From: Sialis fuliginosa
Lineage: Eukaryota > Arthropoda > Insecta > Megaloptera > Sialidae
DNA: 64,000 nucleotides
Assembly: GCA_961205875.1 (NCBI GenBank)
Contig: OY540821.1
Location: 17,781,782-17,845,781, forward strand
Direction of reading: 5' to 3'
How positions within the stretch are numbered: the stretch's first letter is position 1; every line of letters starts with the position of its first letter. Positions 38,001 to 49,273 of this stretch are shown here, in pieces. A program made the translations under genes and the position numbers. The notes beneath the pieces were generated by a model. The model had not been told where the DNA came from. It ran no database searches and worked only from the letters and a program-made list of their open reading frames with translations.

Positions 38001-40162
38001 CTTCTTCATCATCATCACCACCAGCATCACGAGCACTTGATTTCTTCTGACGCCTGCAACAAAAACACTCAACAACAATTCCGCAGACGACTGAGCCACA
38101 ATTGACTTACTTTTTCTCCTTTTTTATCTTCCTTTTGAGCTTCCTGTCGTCGTCCGACACTTCCTCGCTCTCTGTTTCATTCTCTGACACCCGTTTCTTC
38201 TTCTTCTTCACCTTTTTGGCCGCTGCAAACACAAACAGTAAAAAATATCAATGATAAAAAAGGCCTCAAGTTTGACAACATAGAACTCTGGAAGTATAGA
38301 ACTCAGAAAGTCAGAGGTGGGTTTATAATGTCTGTTAGTTAGTCTAGTTTAATGTATTCTAGTTTCAACTCAATCGGATGAATAATTTTTTAGTTACAAT
38401 AATTTACGTAAAATAACACAACGGGAACTTACGTTTCTGCTGCCTGACGAGTTCACCGCACTTAGTGACCCTGGCATCCTGCAAAGGTCTCGAGTTCCTG
38501 TCGACCGGAAGTGACTCGACCTGTCTGACAATGTCCGCACCAGACACTACTTGCCCAAACACGACGTGTACGCTGAAACGCAAACAGAACTGTCAGTATA
38601 TGTGTCGCTAACATCGCCAGCAGAGCACACAGATAAAATACTTACTTATCGAGGTGAGGCGCCGGCTGTGTAGTACTATAACAAAAGATGACATGATATG
38701 ATCAGCGGGGCACAGATACTGTGTGTGTGAGAGAGAGAGACAGTGGACACTACCACCGGACCACTGCGTAACAACAGAACACACCTACACTGTAAATAAC
38801 TTCAACAAAAACATACAACAAACAACAGCAGTAGTAACTAACTCTATACGTATCGGGTGGATAAAAAAAACAACACATTTAATATTTATTAAATAGTCTA
38901 GTCATTGAAATTCAAACTTTTCAAATATAGGCTCTTTACATAAAGTTCTGTAACTTCTAAATGATTTATTGAAATGTTTTGAAATTTTAATACATTAAAC
39001 TAAACTAAATAACAAACATTATAAGCCTAGCTTTAACTTTCTGAGATGTATATTTCCAGAGTTCTATGTTGTCAAACTTGAGGCCTTTTAAATCATAGAT
39101 ATTTTTTGTTATTTTACATAAATGACTGTAACTAGATAAATATTTGTCTGATTAAGTTGAAACTAGAATACATTAAACTAGACTAAATAACAAACATTAT
39201 AAGCCTAGCTCCAACTTTCTGAGATCTATACATTCAGAGTTTTGTGTTTCTGAACACGAGATTTTTTTTTATCCACCTGGTTATATTAAATGTAACATAA
39301 CAGTATTTCTCAAACTGTAAAACATTATATTTATAAAAGAAATATATGATTAAGGCTTCATAGATTGCAATGGATATCTTCACAATTGTATAAAAATGAT
39401 AGCAATTTTTCGTTATCCCAAATTAAAAATAATATTTAAATTACCAAAAAATCCCCATAGAAATTTATTAAATTTATCAAATTATTAAAAAAATGTATTT
39501 CCGCCAAGAAAAAGTCACTATAAAAAAATAGGTTAGATTAGTTTGTATTCTGTAATTTCTACGTAAAACTTACATAAAAAACTGGGAACCATTTGTGTTC
39601 TTGCCTCGGTTAGCCATGGAAAGAAGAAACGGCTGTGTGTGCTTCATTTCAAAGTTCTCATCTGTCATAAAAGAAAGGAAGGAAATAATATACTAAAAAC
39701 AAACTTCATTTTTTTACTTACCTTCAAAACAGCCCCCGTAAACGCTCTCACCACCTGTTCCATTACCGTTAGAAAAGTCACCCCCTTGGATCATAAAGTC
39801 TTTTACAACCCTGTGGAAAACTATCCCCTAAAAAAAAAAATACATTTATAAACATTTATAGGTTATCTGCCTTTTTGTCTGAAAATAAAAATAACATCGC
39901 CAACAGCTAAAAAAGATACAGGTTTACATACACGTAAATAAAATACTAAAAACGAATCACTTACTTTGTAATGTAGAGCTTTTTCTGTTGTTTCTCCAAT
40001 ACCTTTCTCACCTGTGCACAGACACCTGAAATTTTCAGCAGTTTTTGGGACCACATCGTTGAAAAGCTCGAATATTATCCTTCCTGAAGGAAGGCCTCCA
40101 ATGCTTATATCAAAAAAACATCGAACACGATCGACAGAAAATTTCTGTTCTTCTTCTGACAT
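35098..40162 (-). CDS. Moca-cyp: Nuclear SR-rich cyclophilin (Moca-cyp / PPIG / NKTR type), complete
   Basis: Eleven exons: 40162-39965, 39827-39722, 39661-39574, 38675-38646, 38572-38433, 38222-38111, 38053-37833, 37296-37136, 37074-36651, 36417-35450, 35397-35098. Together they make 2748 nt, exactly 916 codons with stop, and all phases agree. Residues 1 to about 185 are a peptidyl-prolyl isomerase domain: '[19 protein letters not shown]', '[15 protein letters not shown]' (catalytic Arg present), '[10 protein letters not shown]', '[10 protein letters not shown]'. 'APHLDNVHVV' has His where CypA has Trp121, as in PPIG-type enzymes, which lowers cyclosporin binding. Then come a Lys/acidic linker, '[13 protein letters not shown]', '[18 protein letters not shown]' (a family signature) and long RS/RD/RE stretches with a coiled-coil-like Glu/Lys segment. 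Expected role: nuclear-speckle splicing or RNA-polymerase-II-associated isomerase. An acceptor abuts the ATG (ccatttcag|ATG), so the 5' UTR has an intron and the promoter is upstream of about 40330. Confidence 0.9.
36458..36635. repeat. Intron-filling repeat, copy 1
   Basis: Covers most of the 233-bp intron between exons 37074-36651 and 36417-35450. Shared marks: 'aaggcctcaagtttgacaac', 'atagaactctggaagtat', 'ttctagtttcaactcaatc' and 'tttacgtaaaataaca'. See 38240-38420 for the sister copy. Confidence 0.9.
38240..38420. repeat. Intron-filling repeat, copy 2
   Basis: Occupies about 180 of the 210 bp of the intron between exons 38572-38433 and 38222-38111. It matches copy 1 in the same orientation with modest divergence. 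Confidence 0.9.
38985..39255. repeat. Inverted and partly duplicated copies of the intron repeat
   Basis: In the 898-bp intron between exons 39661-39574 and 38675-38646 the same repeat appears in opposite orientation ('agttctatgttgtcaaactt', 'gaggcctttta', 'gttattttacataaa'). A second adjoining partial copy repeats 'aaataacaaacattataagc' and 'aactttctgagat'. Confidence 0.85.
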
Positions 40163-40818
40163 CTGAAATGGAAAAATTAATTCTGTATCTACTGTTCAAT
40201 TCCGTATATGTATATTTAAGTTTCTATATATGTTTAATTATACATACTGTTAACTGAAAATGAGTTGAACGTCAATATATTAAAGAAAAACCTTAAAAAC
40301 GACTGAAATATTAACTTTATTTATCAATCTTTATAAACTTCAATAACTGAATCCTCCATTTTGATTTTACGTATCGGTTCAAAAAGGATTGTGGGTAAAT
40401 TTCATAGATAAAGTATATGTGTCAAAGTTTTCTATTATTATTCTAACCACGGCCGTCCAACTCTTACCGACTGTGAATGGAGAAATTTTTCTCAATGTAA
40501 ACGTCACATTTCATGTTTGAGGTAGTGGACAGATGGAAGCACCAGTATTAAATCGAGATTAAAAAATTAGTTTCATTTTTGTATAGGCAATATCCTTTAC
40601 ATTTATGTTATTTAAGTAACAGACAAATTTTTTTACAGTTTGTAGAAACTTTACGTTACAAGGGGTCGAAGGGGTGGAGAGATGAATCAGTTGTTTAGAA
40701 CATTTGAAAATGATTGTAGCAATTGTATTATGTATTAGTCGCATAATAGGTAATTATGCTAAAAACAATGTGTTTCGACTTTGAGTTTAGACTAATTTTA
40801 AATTTAAGTAATTTGAAA
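40163..40818. other. 5' region of the cyclophilin gene
   Basis: Expected to hold the non-coding first exon and promoter of the minus-strand cyclophilin gene. A minus-strand block at about 40330-40390 contains a short ATG frame (MEDSVIEVYKD). No TATA box is convincing. 'aaccacggccgtccaactct' at 40446-40465 resembles, in inverted orientation, 43455-43475 (see findings). Confidence 0.4.
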
Positions 40819-40922
40819 ATGTCTGATCAGTTTACTGCTTATAAACATTGTTGTAATTGTGTAATGTGTAATCAAAAACGAGATGGAGTAAAATTTCATA
40901 CATTACCTCGTAATTTGAAACA
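40819..40922 (+). pseudogene. THAP-domain-like first exon, isolated
   Basis: An ATG frame of about 35 residues (MSDQFTAYKHCCNCVMC, then 'VKFHTLPRNLK') ends at a consensus donor (CA|GTAAGT). The CxxC pattern followed by FHxLP is the start of a C2CH THAP zinc finger. The expected downstream Trp and Cys-x-x-His parts are not found in phase: the best acceptor near 41655 leads to a stop after about ten codons. Likely a remnant of a THAP-type DNA transposon (P-element kin) or of a domesticated THAP gene. Confidence 0.45.
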
Positions 40923-42013
40923 GTAAGTAAAACTTTATTTTGAATTTTAATTAATTATATACCTAGGTACATATTAGGTATATTGAAATAAAAAAAATAT
41001 TGAAAATAACTAGATTTAATCGAAATCGTAAATTTATGTTTAATGATTTTAATGTGATTGTTTCTTATAAAACCATAAAGATTTTTTTTAACTTGCTTGA
41101 AACATTCCTATATTTCTGTTAACTTTAATTTAGGGCATTATAATACGGGCATGATACATAAAGATAAAGAGAATAAAATAAATAAGATAGTTTATGGTGT
41201 AAATAACGTTTGTATGGGAATATGTGTTATTTCCCTTTTCATTGCAACCAAATTTGATTATACTGCTTTGTATATAAATTCATATCAGTCATCCTTACAG
41301 ATCTAGTAGGCATCTCGCAATTAAAGTGATCCTTAAAGAATACCATAGGTGTTGTTTTGTGTTACAGCATATTGAAGCGTCTTCAAAAACATGAATTTTC
41401 ATATTGAAACAGTCACATATTGGGCATTATTGGGTCGTTATTGTTATTTGTTAAAATTGACGTGGTGTATGCTTTAAAAACATTCATTTTTGCATTGTCT
41501 AAAACAATGATAACAAAATCGAAGCATTCTTTGAATATGCTGCCACAAAAAAATATACAATTTTAGTTGATCTAAAAACATTATTTGAAATTAGATAAAA
41601 TACATGAAAAGAATAATTTCGGAATTTTATCAATATATTTTTGTTCTTATTGCAGGAGAACTATTAACTTGGGAAATCAATAGAATACTGTATCGGACAA
41701 CAAGAATTTTGAGAAAACTCCAATATCAAGACAAGACCTAGTATGTGCACATATATCGATGCTTGTTACAATAATTAGTACGTTTTATTTTCTCATGATA
41801 TTTTTCCACGAAAAGTAGCACATTTTATTTTCCACTACAGAAACTAGCATTTATGATTACTAGATGCAAATTTCAAACGTTCTAGTTTTTATAAGAAGTT
41901 TTAATATGATAGTTTTCATAAAAAAATCAAAACATGCTAGTCTTCATAACGAGTGTCGATATCTTATACCAAAAATACAAATTATAACAAAAACTTGAAA
42001 TTTGGGTTGCGGC

Positions 42014-42088
42014 CACACCTACTGCTCATACGAGTAGTATTTTCTTCAAGTACATAGCGTAATACTATATGTTCGAGCAATAGGTGTG
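42014..42088. repeat. 75-nt imperfect hairpin
   Basis: The arms 'cacacctactgctcatacg' and its near complement 'gttcgagcaataggtgtg' extend to 'gtagtatt'/'aatactat', about 27 bp each side around a roughly 20-nt loop. It may be a small MITE remnant. Its size is in the pre-miRNA range, but the arms have several mismatches. Confidence 0.6.
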
Positions 42089-43235
42089 ATCACAGTTTAT
42101 GTAAAATAAATGATATCAATAATTAAAATGTTATATTATTGATAACATTATAGTCGCTGCATTTGCTATGTTCAGAAAGTGCAATTTTTAAAATTTTGAA
42201 TTTTAATGCCAAGTGATACATTTCTCAATACTGCCTTCATGTACCTCTCAAATCCATTTTCTAATATTTAATATAAAACCGGTTTTTCTAAATCATTTTG
42301 TACTCTTACTGTTAGAAAAATATGACATGTATAATCAGTGTTTTACGTTTCCTGAAAAATTGCTCAAAATGATGTAATTAATTTTAAATTTGGCAAGTGC
42401 AGCAACAATATTTGATTAATGTAGTAGGTATATTGATTTGCTAATTTTTATTTTATTAATTACTAACATTAAACTTATAATTTATTTAGTCTTTCTCTTA
42501 TGATTAATTAATGTAAAAGGCTTCTTGAGTAACTTCGAGAGCAAAGATTTTAAGAAAAAATGTTTTTTTGATTGAATCGGCTAACTTAATTAAATCTCAA
42601 ATTAAAAATTATTATTATTAAAAATGATATTACATATTTGAATATGTATTATTGATGATTTATCTACATATGCGCTTATGTAGTTGCCTATATTGAAATT
42701 CTAAAAAGATATTTTAAATTAATTTTTGGTTTTTATATTTATAGCTTTATTGTTTTTTAGTTTTATATAAACACAATGTAATTGTAATTATAAAAAATAT
42801 TAATTGTAAAAAAATCAATATAGAGTATATAATATACATATAAATGCTTATTCTAAAAGAAAGTTAAAAGACTAGAAAAAAATCACTGTTAGTAAATAAT
42901 TTATAACATTGTTTACATAATAATAACTAGCAAATGTAAATTATTAAATACCAGAAATATTATTAAGTTATTAAATAAATATATCTAATAAAAAAAACTA
43001 TGAAGTTAGTACTAAATTTGTATGAATATTAAAAGCTTACTTTAAATTTTGTATTAATTAAATATTCTAAATATTATTTAAAATATGGGTAAATCTTACA
43101 ATTACTGCAAATCATTATTTTTAAAATAATCTATTTATTTGATGTTTGCATACTTACTCGAAACATATGTTAATAAATACATTTTTAATAAATACTGTTA
43201 TGTTTTATTTTAATTATTGTTATTACAGATTTGCA

Positions 43236-43323
43236 GTTTAGATGCAAAATATTGTGATTTCAATAAATTATATCTTGAGTGGGTGATATATTTTATTGAA
43301 GTTACAATATTTTGCATCTAAAC
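43236..43323. repeat. 88-nt hairpin
   Basis: 'gtttagatgcaaaatattgt' opposes 'acaatattttgcatctaaac' almost perfectly, and 'ttcaataaa' opposes 'ttttattgaa' further in. AT-rich loop. Confidence 0.75.
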
Positions 43324-44140
43324 TTTTGAATTTTAAATATGTATTATATTGAAATGAAAGTACATTTAAATTTCGCGCCTCGAATATTAGAGATTTTTGA
43401 GATAGCAAGTAGATGGCAGCACAAGTGGCTTGTCAAAATATTTTAACCAAGAGTTGAACCCCCGTGGTTCATACAATATATACTAGATGGCGCCAAGAGT
43501 AATAAATATAACCAATAAACGTTCTATTAAATTTCTATCGAATAAATTTGAAACGAGGATTAATTGATATTTGTAGTGCTCGTGTTTAAAAATCTATTGT
43601 TTGTGATTAAATGTATTTTATGTTGAAAATGCTTCGTTTTGTGAATATTTACGATAGTTAAAATCTAGAAACACGTGCCAAAATTTTAACCTACAATTTA
43701 CGTTTGTAATTTTTATGTGTTTGAAAATACATAATGCGATCTTCATGTGAATTAACTCGTGTATCAAATTGTAAAATGCATTAAGTAAATTGTTTTAAAT
43801 CTGCAATCGTTATAATAAATTGTTTTGTTTTCAGGATTATGAGAATGACAAGCTTCACATGAATGCAATATACCCACACAGCACCCAATATTGCTACAAT
43901 ATTTCTGAACCATTACAATATTACAGGTGTTTTGCAATATTTTAAAATGATTGCAGTAATATTGCAAAGTATTAATTACTTTTAAAATATTTCATAATGA
44001 TTGCAGAAATATTATATAGTTATGTTGCACAGAAAATGTTGTAGACAGATTGTTGCATTATTAAAATGCAACAATAACATTAACGCGGAATTTATTGTAC
44101 TAATTTATATAGTTAATACAATTATTATTTTAGGTAAATA

Positions 44141-44477
44141 CGGAGACTCTGGGGGTCCTCTGTCAAAAACTCTAAAAGTCACGTGTTGATGTGTTAGAAT
44201 AGAGTAGAGTATGTTGTATCTATGTTAATATATTATTTAGTGCAATTAATAAACCTAACCTAACCCTACCTGAAAGGGAACCAAATCTACCTGGACTACT
44301 CTAACTTAAACTAAATAATTAAATATAACACAGCTAAACGTGGCCAGTCGTTTTATAAAATGCGTGATTTATAAAAGTTGTTAACACTGATCTAGTCACG
44401 CATGCGCGTCAACCCTATTCTGAATAACTATATACGTGATTTTTCACAAATCTGACAGAGGACCCCCAGAGTCTCCG
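44141..44477. mobile_element. 337-bp MITE with TA target site, nested in the CACTA-like element
   Basis: Ends CGGAGACTCTGGGGGTCCTC and its complement, about 27 bp inverted, flanked on both sides by TA. A TA duplication suggests the Tc1/mariner group. No coding capacity. It sits between the transposon's left end and the transposase. Confidence 0.85.
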
Positions 44478-45223
44478 TATTAGCCTTATTTTATTCTACT
44501 TATTATTATTATAAGAGGGTATCTATACATTAAAAAATATTATGGATTCATAAATGGTACGTCAACACCGTCAACACCATCTCCAGCATATTACATAAAC
44601 GTCAGTGTTTGGAACAGTTCTACTGCGCATGCGCCTATAGCAGTATTTTGATTGGCTGAAATCATGTAAGTGCGGTTGTTAAGAATTATGCCGTAGTCAT
44701 ATAATTGCATATAATTAAGTATGTCGTACTGTCGTAGTAGTGCTAGTGTATGCAGTAATTAAGTGCGCATAACGAATATTTTGTGATTTCTGTATATTCT
44801 TTAAATTGTTCCATGGGTTCTATGATAGTGCGTTTGAAGATTTTGAATGAGCTACATTAATAATATATCAACAGTTCGTATTGTTCAAGAAAACAAGTTT
44901 ATTATATATATATATATATAAAGTAAGTAAAATTAGTTAATTATTCTGCATTTTTACGTTCTAAAATTTCTAATATCTATGACAGGTCAGACAGGTGTAT
45001 AATTCAAAAATAATCCTAACAATGCCTCTTTTGTTCACATTGTTTTATTAAAAAATTACGTTATAATTATAACCTCACTTTCGGTCACATGTTTTTAACA
45101 TTTTAGTTAATTACATATAATAATATGTTACTGATATTACTGTAATATTATCTCTCTGTTCTTTAGTTACCTACGAGCATATAAAAATTGTTTTAACCTA
45201 GTTTATTTTTTTAATAATTAATC

Positions 45224-47368
45224 ATGAGTGAAAAATTTAACAAATTAAAACGAAAATACTCAGGGAGACATATTCGGCGAATTATTCAAGCTGAAACGAA
45301 TTCAGAATTAGAAAAAATAGGTATATATAATCAACAACTAATAAGTCATCAGGAAAATGTTTCATTGAAAAATAGCGAGTCAATGAGCGATTCAAGTATT
45401 ATTTCTAATGATCATAATAAGCAGCTCTTCGACAATATTAATAATTATTTTGATAACAGCATTGAGACTAATTTACTAAGTGATTGTAATAGCATTTCAT
45501 CTTCTATAAGTAGTTATGAATCTGATGAGGAAATAAATATTAATATGCCTAGCTCTAGCTCCTCATCTTATATTAATGTTTCAAATGACTGCATGGTAAA
45601 TAATGAGGATAGGTGCAAAGAATTTAAGAATGCTATAGCATCATGGGCCATAGAATATAATGTTCCCCATAATACTTGCAATGGAATTTTGGCTATAATA
45701 AATGAATATACAGATTATAATATTCCAAGGGATACAAGAACTCTACTCAAAACTCCGAGAAAAACTAAAGTGCATCTAATAAAAGGTGGAAAATATTGTC
45801 ATTTCAATTTTAATGATATCATCGAAGAAATGTGTGTCAATACCAAAGATATAAGTACTATTAATCTTTTAATAAATATTGATGGACTTCCACTGTCAAA
45901 ATCATCTATAGCTTGTTTGTGGCCTATACTATGCTCGAATGATGTGTCAAGTAAGGTGTATATTGTTGGAGCATTTTATGGAAATGGAAAACCCGAAAAT
46001 TGCAATGAATTTCTTCAGTTATTAACTAAAGATTTAATTGATTTTATTAATAACGGATATTATACAAATGAAAAACATATCCAGATAAGACTTAAGGCTT
46101 TGATATGTGATGTACCGGCAAAGTCATTTGTTTTATCGACAAAAGCACACACAGGATATTACAGTTGTTCAAAATGTATAATTGAGGGAATTTATAAGGA
46201 TAATAGAATTTGTTTTCCGAAGACAGATGTAAACCATTGTTTGAGAACAGATGAGCTGTTTGCGACAAATTCATATGAAGATTATCAGTCAGGATATACT
46301 ATATTAAATACAATTCCACATTTTGGGCCAATTACAAATGTGCCACTAGATTACATGCATCTAGTGTGTTTAGGTGTTGTTAAAAAAATGATTTTACTTT
46401 GGTCAGCATCTAAACGTCCGTTAATTCGTCTCTCTGCAGAATCAATTAAAATGATTTCTAATTCTTTGGATCTATTGAATGATACGATGCCAACAGATTT
46501 TGCTAGAAGACCACGGGGTATCCATCATGTTAAGCACTGGAAGGCGACTGAATTTCGTACTTTACTTCTGTATACTGGTCCTTTAGTTTTAAAAGAAGTA
46601 TTGAAAAAAGATGTTTATCAAAACTTTTTAACACTACACGTTGCTGTCACGATTTTAGCAAGTCCAGTACTTTGCAAAATTAATTTTTATCTTGAATATG
46701 CTCAGAGCTTATTAGAACATTTTGTACTCTCTTTCCAAATATTATATGGTAAGCAACATGTTTCCCATAATGTACATAATTTGCTGCATCTCTGTGCAGA
46801 TGTAAGAAAATATGGATCTTTGGATCAATTTAGTGCATTTCGCTTTGAAAACTATTTGTTTTCTGTTAAAAAACTGATAAGAAAGAGTGAAAAGCCACTA
46901 GAACAATTGGCTAGAAGATATTCTGAAATTCATACAAGCTCATCAAAATCTCATAGATCAAATCAGTCGGAAAGTTTTGAACCGCACTTTAAAAATATTC
47001 ATTCAAATGGTCCATGTGCTGCTTTGCGTCATGTTCGATTTCAGTATAAAATTATGTCAAATAATTTATTCAGCATGAATTGTGATAATCAGCGAGACAA
47101 CACTTGTATTTTGAAAAATAAAGAGTGTGTAGATGTTAAAAATTTTGTTAAAGGACAGGATAATGTTATGTATATAGTTGGAAAACAATTGAAATTTGTT
47201 GATAGTCTTTACCTTTCTCCATGCGATTCTAAGGAATTTGACATTCAAATCGTATCTTCACATTCCGAGAGAATGAATTTTTGGCCTGTCACTGATATTA
47301 AATACAAAGCATGGAAAATGTGTTTTGAAAATAATTATATTATTTTCCCAGTTATTCATACGGTGTAA
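45224..47368 (+). CDS. TNP2/CACTA-like transposase, 714 residues
   Basis: A single uninterrupted frame. The N-terminal ~130 residues are Ser/Asn-rich and low-complexity. The core carries candidate acidic catalytic positions: D220 in 'LINIDGLPL', D376 in 'VPLDYMHLVCLG' and E542 in 'FRFENYLFSVKKL'. 'LDYMHL' with the downstream 'KHWKATEFR' is typical of TNP2-type CACTA transposases. A Cys pair in 'HTGYYSCSKC' (309-318) may bind zinc. Expected activity: cut-and-paste transposition of the element at 43873-51728. The start at 45224 follows AT-rich leader sequence and the stop is at 47366. The intact frame suggests a recent or still functional copy. The assignment to CACTA rests on motifs and element structure, not on a database search. 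Confidence 0.75.
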   Translation: MSEKFNKLKRKYSGRHIRRIIQAETNSELEKIGIYNQQLISHQENVSLKNSESMSDSSIISNDHNKQLFDNINNYFDNSIETNLLSDCNSISSSISSYESDEEININMPSSSSSSYINVSNDCMVNNEDRCKEFKNAIASWAIEYNVPHNTCNGILAIINEYTDYNIPRDTRTLLKTPRKTKVHLIKGGKYCHFNFNDIIEEMCVNTKDISTINLLINIDGLPLSKSSIACLWPILCSNDVSSKVYIVGAFYGNGKPENCNEFLQLLTKDLIDFINNGYYTNEKHIQIRLKALICDVPAKSFVLSTKAHTGYYSCSKCIIEGIYKDNRICFPKTDVNHCLRTDELFATNSYEDYQSGYTILNTIPHFGPITNVPLDYMHLVCLGVVKKMILLWSASKRPLIRLSAESIKMISNSLDLLNDTMPTDFARRPRGIHHVKHWKATEFRTLLLYTGPLVLKEVLKKDVYQNFLTLHVAVTILASPVLCKINFYLEYAQSLLEHFVLSFQILYGKQHVSHNVHNLLHLCADVRKYGSLDQFSAFRFENYLFSVKKLIRKSEKPLEQLARRYSEIHTSSSKSHRSNQSESFEPHFKNIHSNGPCAALRHVRFQYKIMSNNLFSMNCDNQRDNTCILKNKECVDVKNFVKGQDNVMYIVGKQLKFVDSLYLSPCDSKEFDIQIVSSHSERMNFWPVTDIKYKAWKMCFENNYIIFPVIHTV

Positions 47369-47558
47369 ATATATTTTATAAATACCATCATATCAATAGT
47401 TATTAAATTTTATATTGTGCCATTCTTTTTAAAAATTTAGTTATAATATATTCTCCGTAACTACTTAAAATATCTACAAATATATTTTTTTTAAAATGTA
47501 AAATCATTAAAATAATAAATTATGCTTTCATATTTATGTTATAATTTTGTAATTACAG

Positions 47559-49273
47559 ATGTCCAAATTCACCATAGTAGATTTCGAAGATGGTTTACAT
47601 TTAGTACCAACACTGTGGTTGTCTGATGATAAAACCTGTTGCTTGTGGCCAGATCATTATAAAACACAATATCGAGTAAATAACGCAGTTATACAAGAAA
47701 TTATGCCTGATGCCACAGATAATTGGCCATCACTAACCGTCAAGAAAATTTTAGGTACAGCAGGTATGACTAAAACACATCGTCCATATACTTTATATAT
47801 TTATATCTTGTTCATATATATATATTATACATGGCATTCAATTTATTATTTGTCAACTTAATAATATGATAGATAGCTATCATGTTGGAATGAGAAAACT
47901 AAAATTAGCCGAAGAAACATCAAATTTAGAAGATTTAACACAATCGGATAACGAAGAACAAATGAAGATGAGTAGAAAACGGAGACATAGTCGATCGAAA
48001 AAGAGGTACTCTTCATCAGAAGCAGAAGAATTGCTTGATAATATTGATACACTGATTGTCAGTAAGATACCACCAGTTCCAGTACTTTCGCAATATAAAA
48101 ATAAAAGAAACTATAGTGTCACAAAACCATTGATAATTGATGGTACGTATTAATTAAAAATGATTCAATGTAGATTAAAATAAAGTCATTTATAAAAATT
48201 ATAATACTACTGTTTGTTATATTTAAGAAAATGCATCTACTTCACGTGCCTCGCAGTCTATATCAACCTCACATTTTACAAGTGAAAATAGACAAACTAG
48301 AACAAACGATAGCTATAGTGTCACAAAACCATTGATAATTGATGGTACGTATATTAATTAAAAATAATTGAATGTAGATTAAAATAGTCATTTATAAAAA
48401 TTATAATATTACTGTTTGTTACATTTAAGAAAATGAATCTACATCACGAGTCTCACAGTCTATTTCAACTTCACATTTTACAAGTGAAAACAGACAAACT
48501 AGAAGAAATGATTTAGAGGAATTTCACTCAACGATTGGTTTGTATATATTATGTATTCTGACGTACATCATTTATAATATTTTGTATATTTAAATTTTGT
48601 AATATCTTGTTCCAGAGTATAGATATATCAAAACTAAACCAAGCAAACTACAAATTAAGAAACATTGAGGAAATACTTGGTAGAGTTGAGGAACTTTATC
48701 ATGTTAATAATAATAGCGGATTAGATTCGGATGAAGATGTCAATATTCCCATGAACGACGTAACAGGTTTATTGGAGTTCAATGATAAATTAAAAGAATC
48801 AAATTTCTTTGCAAAGATGGTAATAAAATAATTATTATATAACTAAAAATTAAAACATTCGATTTTGTTTGGTATTATTTAAACTAACATATAACATAAA
48901 TGTATTTCAGATAAAAATATTGAAAAGAATTGGAGGTAATGATGTCAGTGGAGTAATTAAAGGCATGCTCAAACACTTGTTAACAAATGAACTAGCAGAA
49001 AAATATAGTTGGGCTGGATTTAAAGGAAAATTACCCTTTAATAATTTAATACACGTTACTCGACTGGTGACAAGTAAGTAATTTATTGAATTTACAGAAA
49101 GGATTGTTTAGTAATTATTGCCATTAATTTTTATAGAGGTTGCTAGAGTACATATACCTCAAACAACAGATGGAGTTTTAAACGAGCACATCGGAAAATG
49201 GTTAGCTCAAGCAACACTTAGAAAGACGAGAATAACCGATAAGCAACTAAAAACGAAACAGTTATCTAAATAG
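47559..49273 (+). CDS. DUF4806-like accessory protein of the transposon, multi-exon
   Basis: Starts 190 bp after the transposase. Exons: 47559-47754 (MSKFTIVDFEDGLHLVP, 'CCLWPDHYKT'), 47873-48142 ('GMRKLKLAEETSNLE', Lys/Arg-rich 'RKRRHSRSKKRYSSSE'), 48228-48344, 48430-48537, 48616-48819, 48911-49073 ('SGVIKGMLKHLLTNELAEKY', 'WAGFKGKLPFNNLI') and 49137-49273 ending TAG. Exons 1-4 and 6-7 join in phase. The 48430-48537 to 48616 junction does not continue the 'SIDISKLNQANYKLR' frame, so a splice choice is unresolved or a frameshift is present. Exons 3 and 4 are a tandem duplication. The last two exons match my memory of the DUF4806 domain of insect and cnidarian proteins. Biochemical role unknown; a DNA-binding or regulatory partner of the transposase is a guess. 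Confidence 0.6.

Larger units (their letters stand above)
40923..43872. other. AT-rich tract with two hairpins, no gene
   Basis: No coding exon is supportable beyond the THAP-like piece. It contains inverted repeats at 42014-42088 and 43236-43323 (separate entries). The stretch 43560-43790 is weakly similar to 34140-34370 ('aaatgcttc', 'attaaactgtaaaac' type matches), which suggests a diverged dispersed repeat. Confidence 0.45.

Noticed and set aside
44248-44270. CCTAACCTAACC, reminiscent of the insect telomeric repeat
   Set aside because: Only two to three units inside a MITE; not an array.
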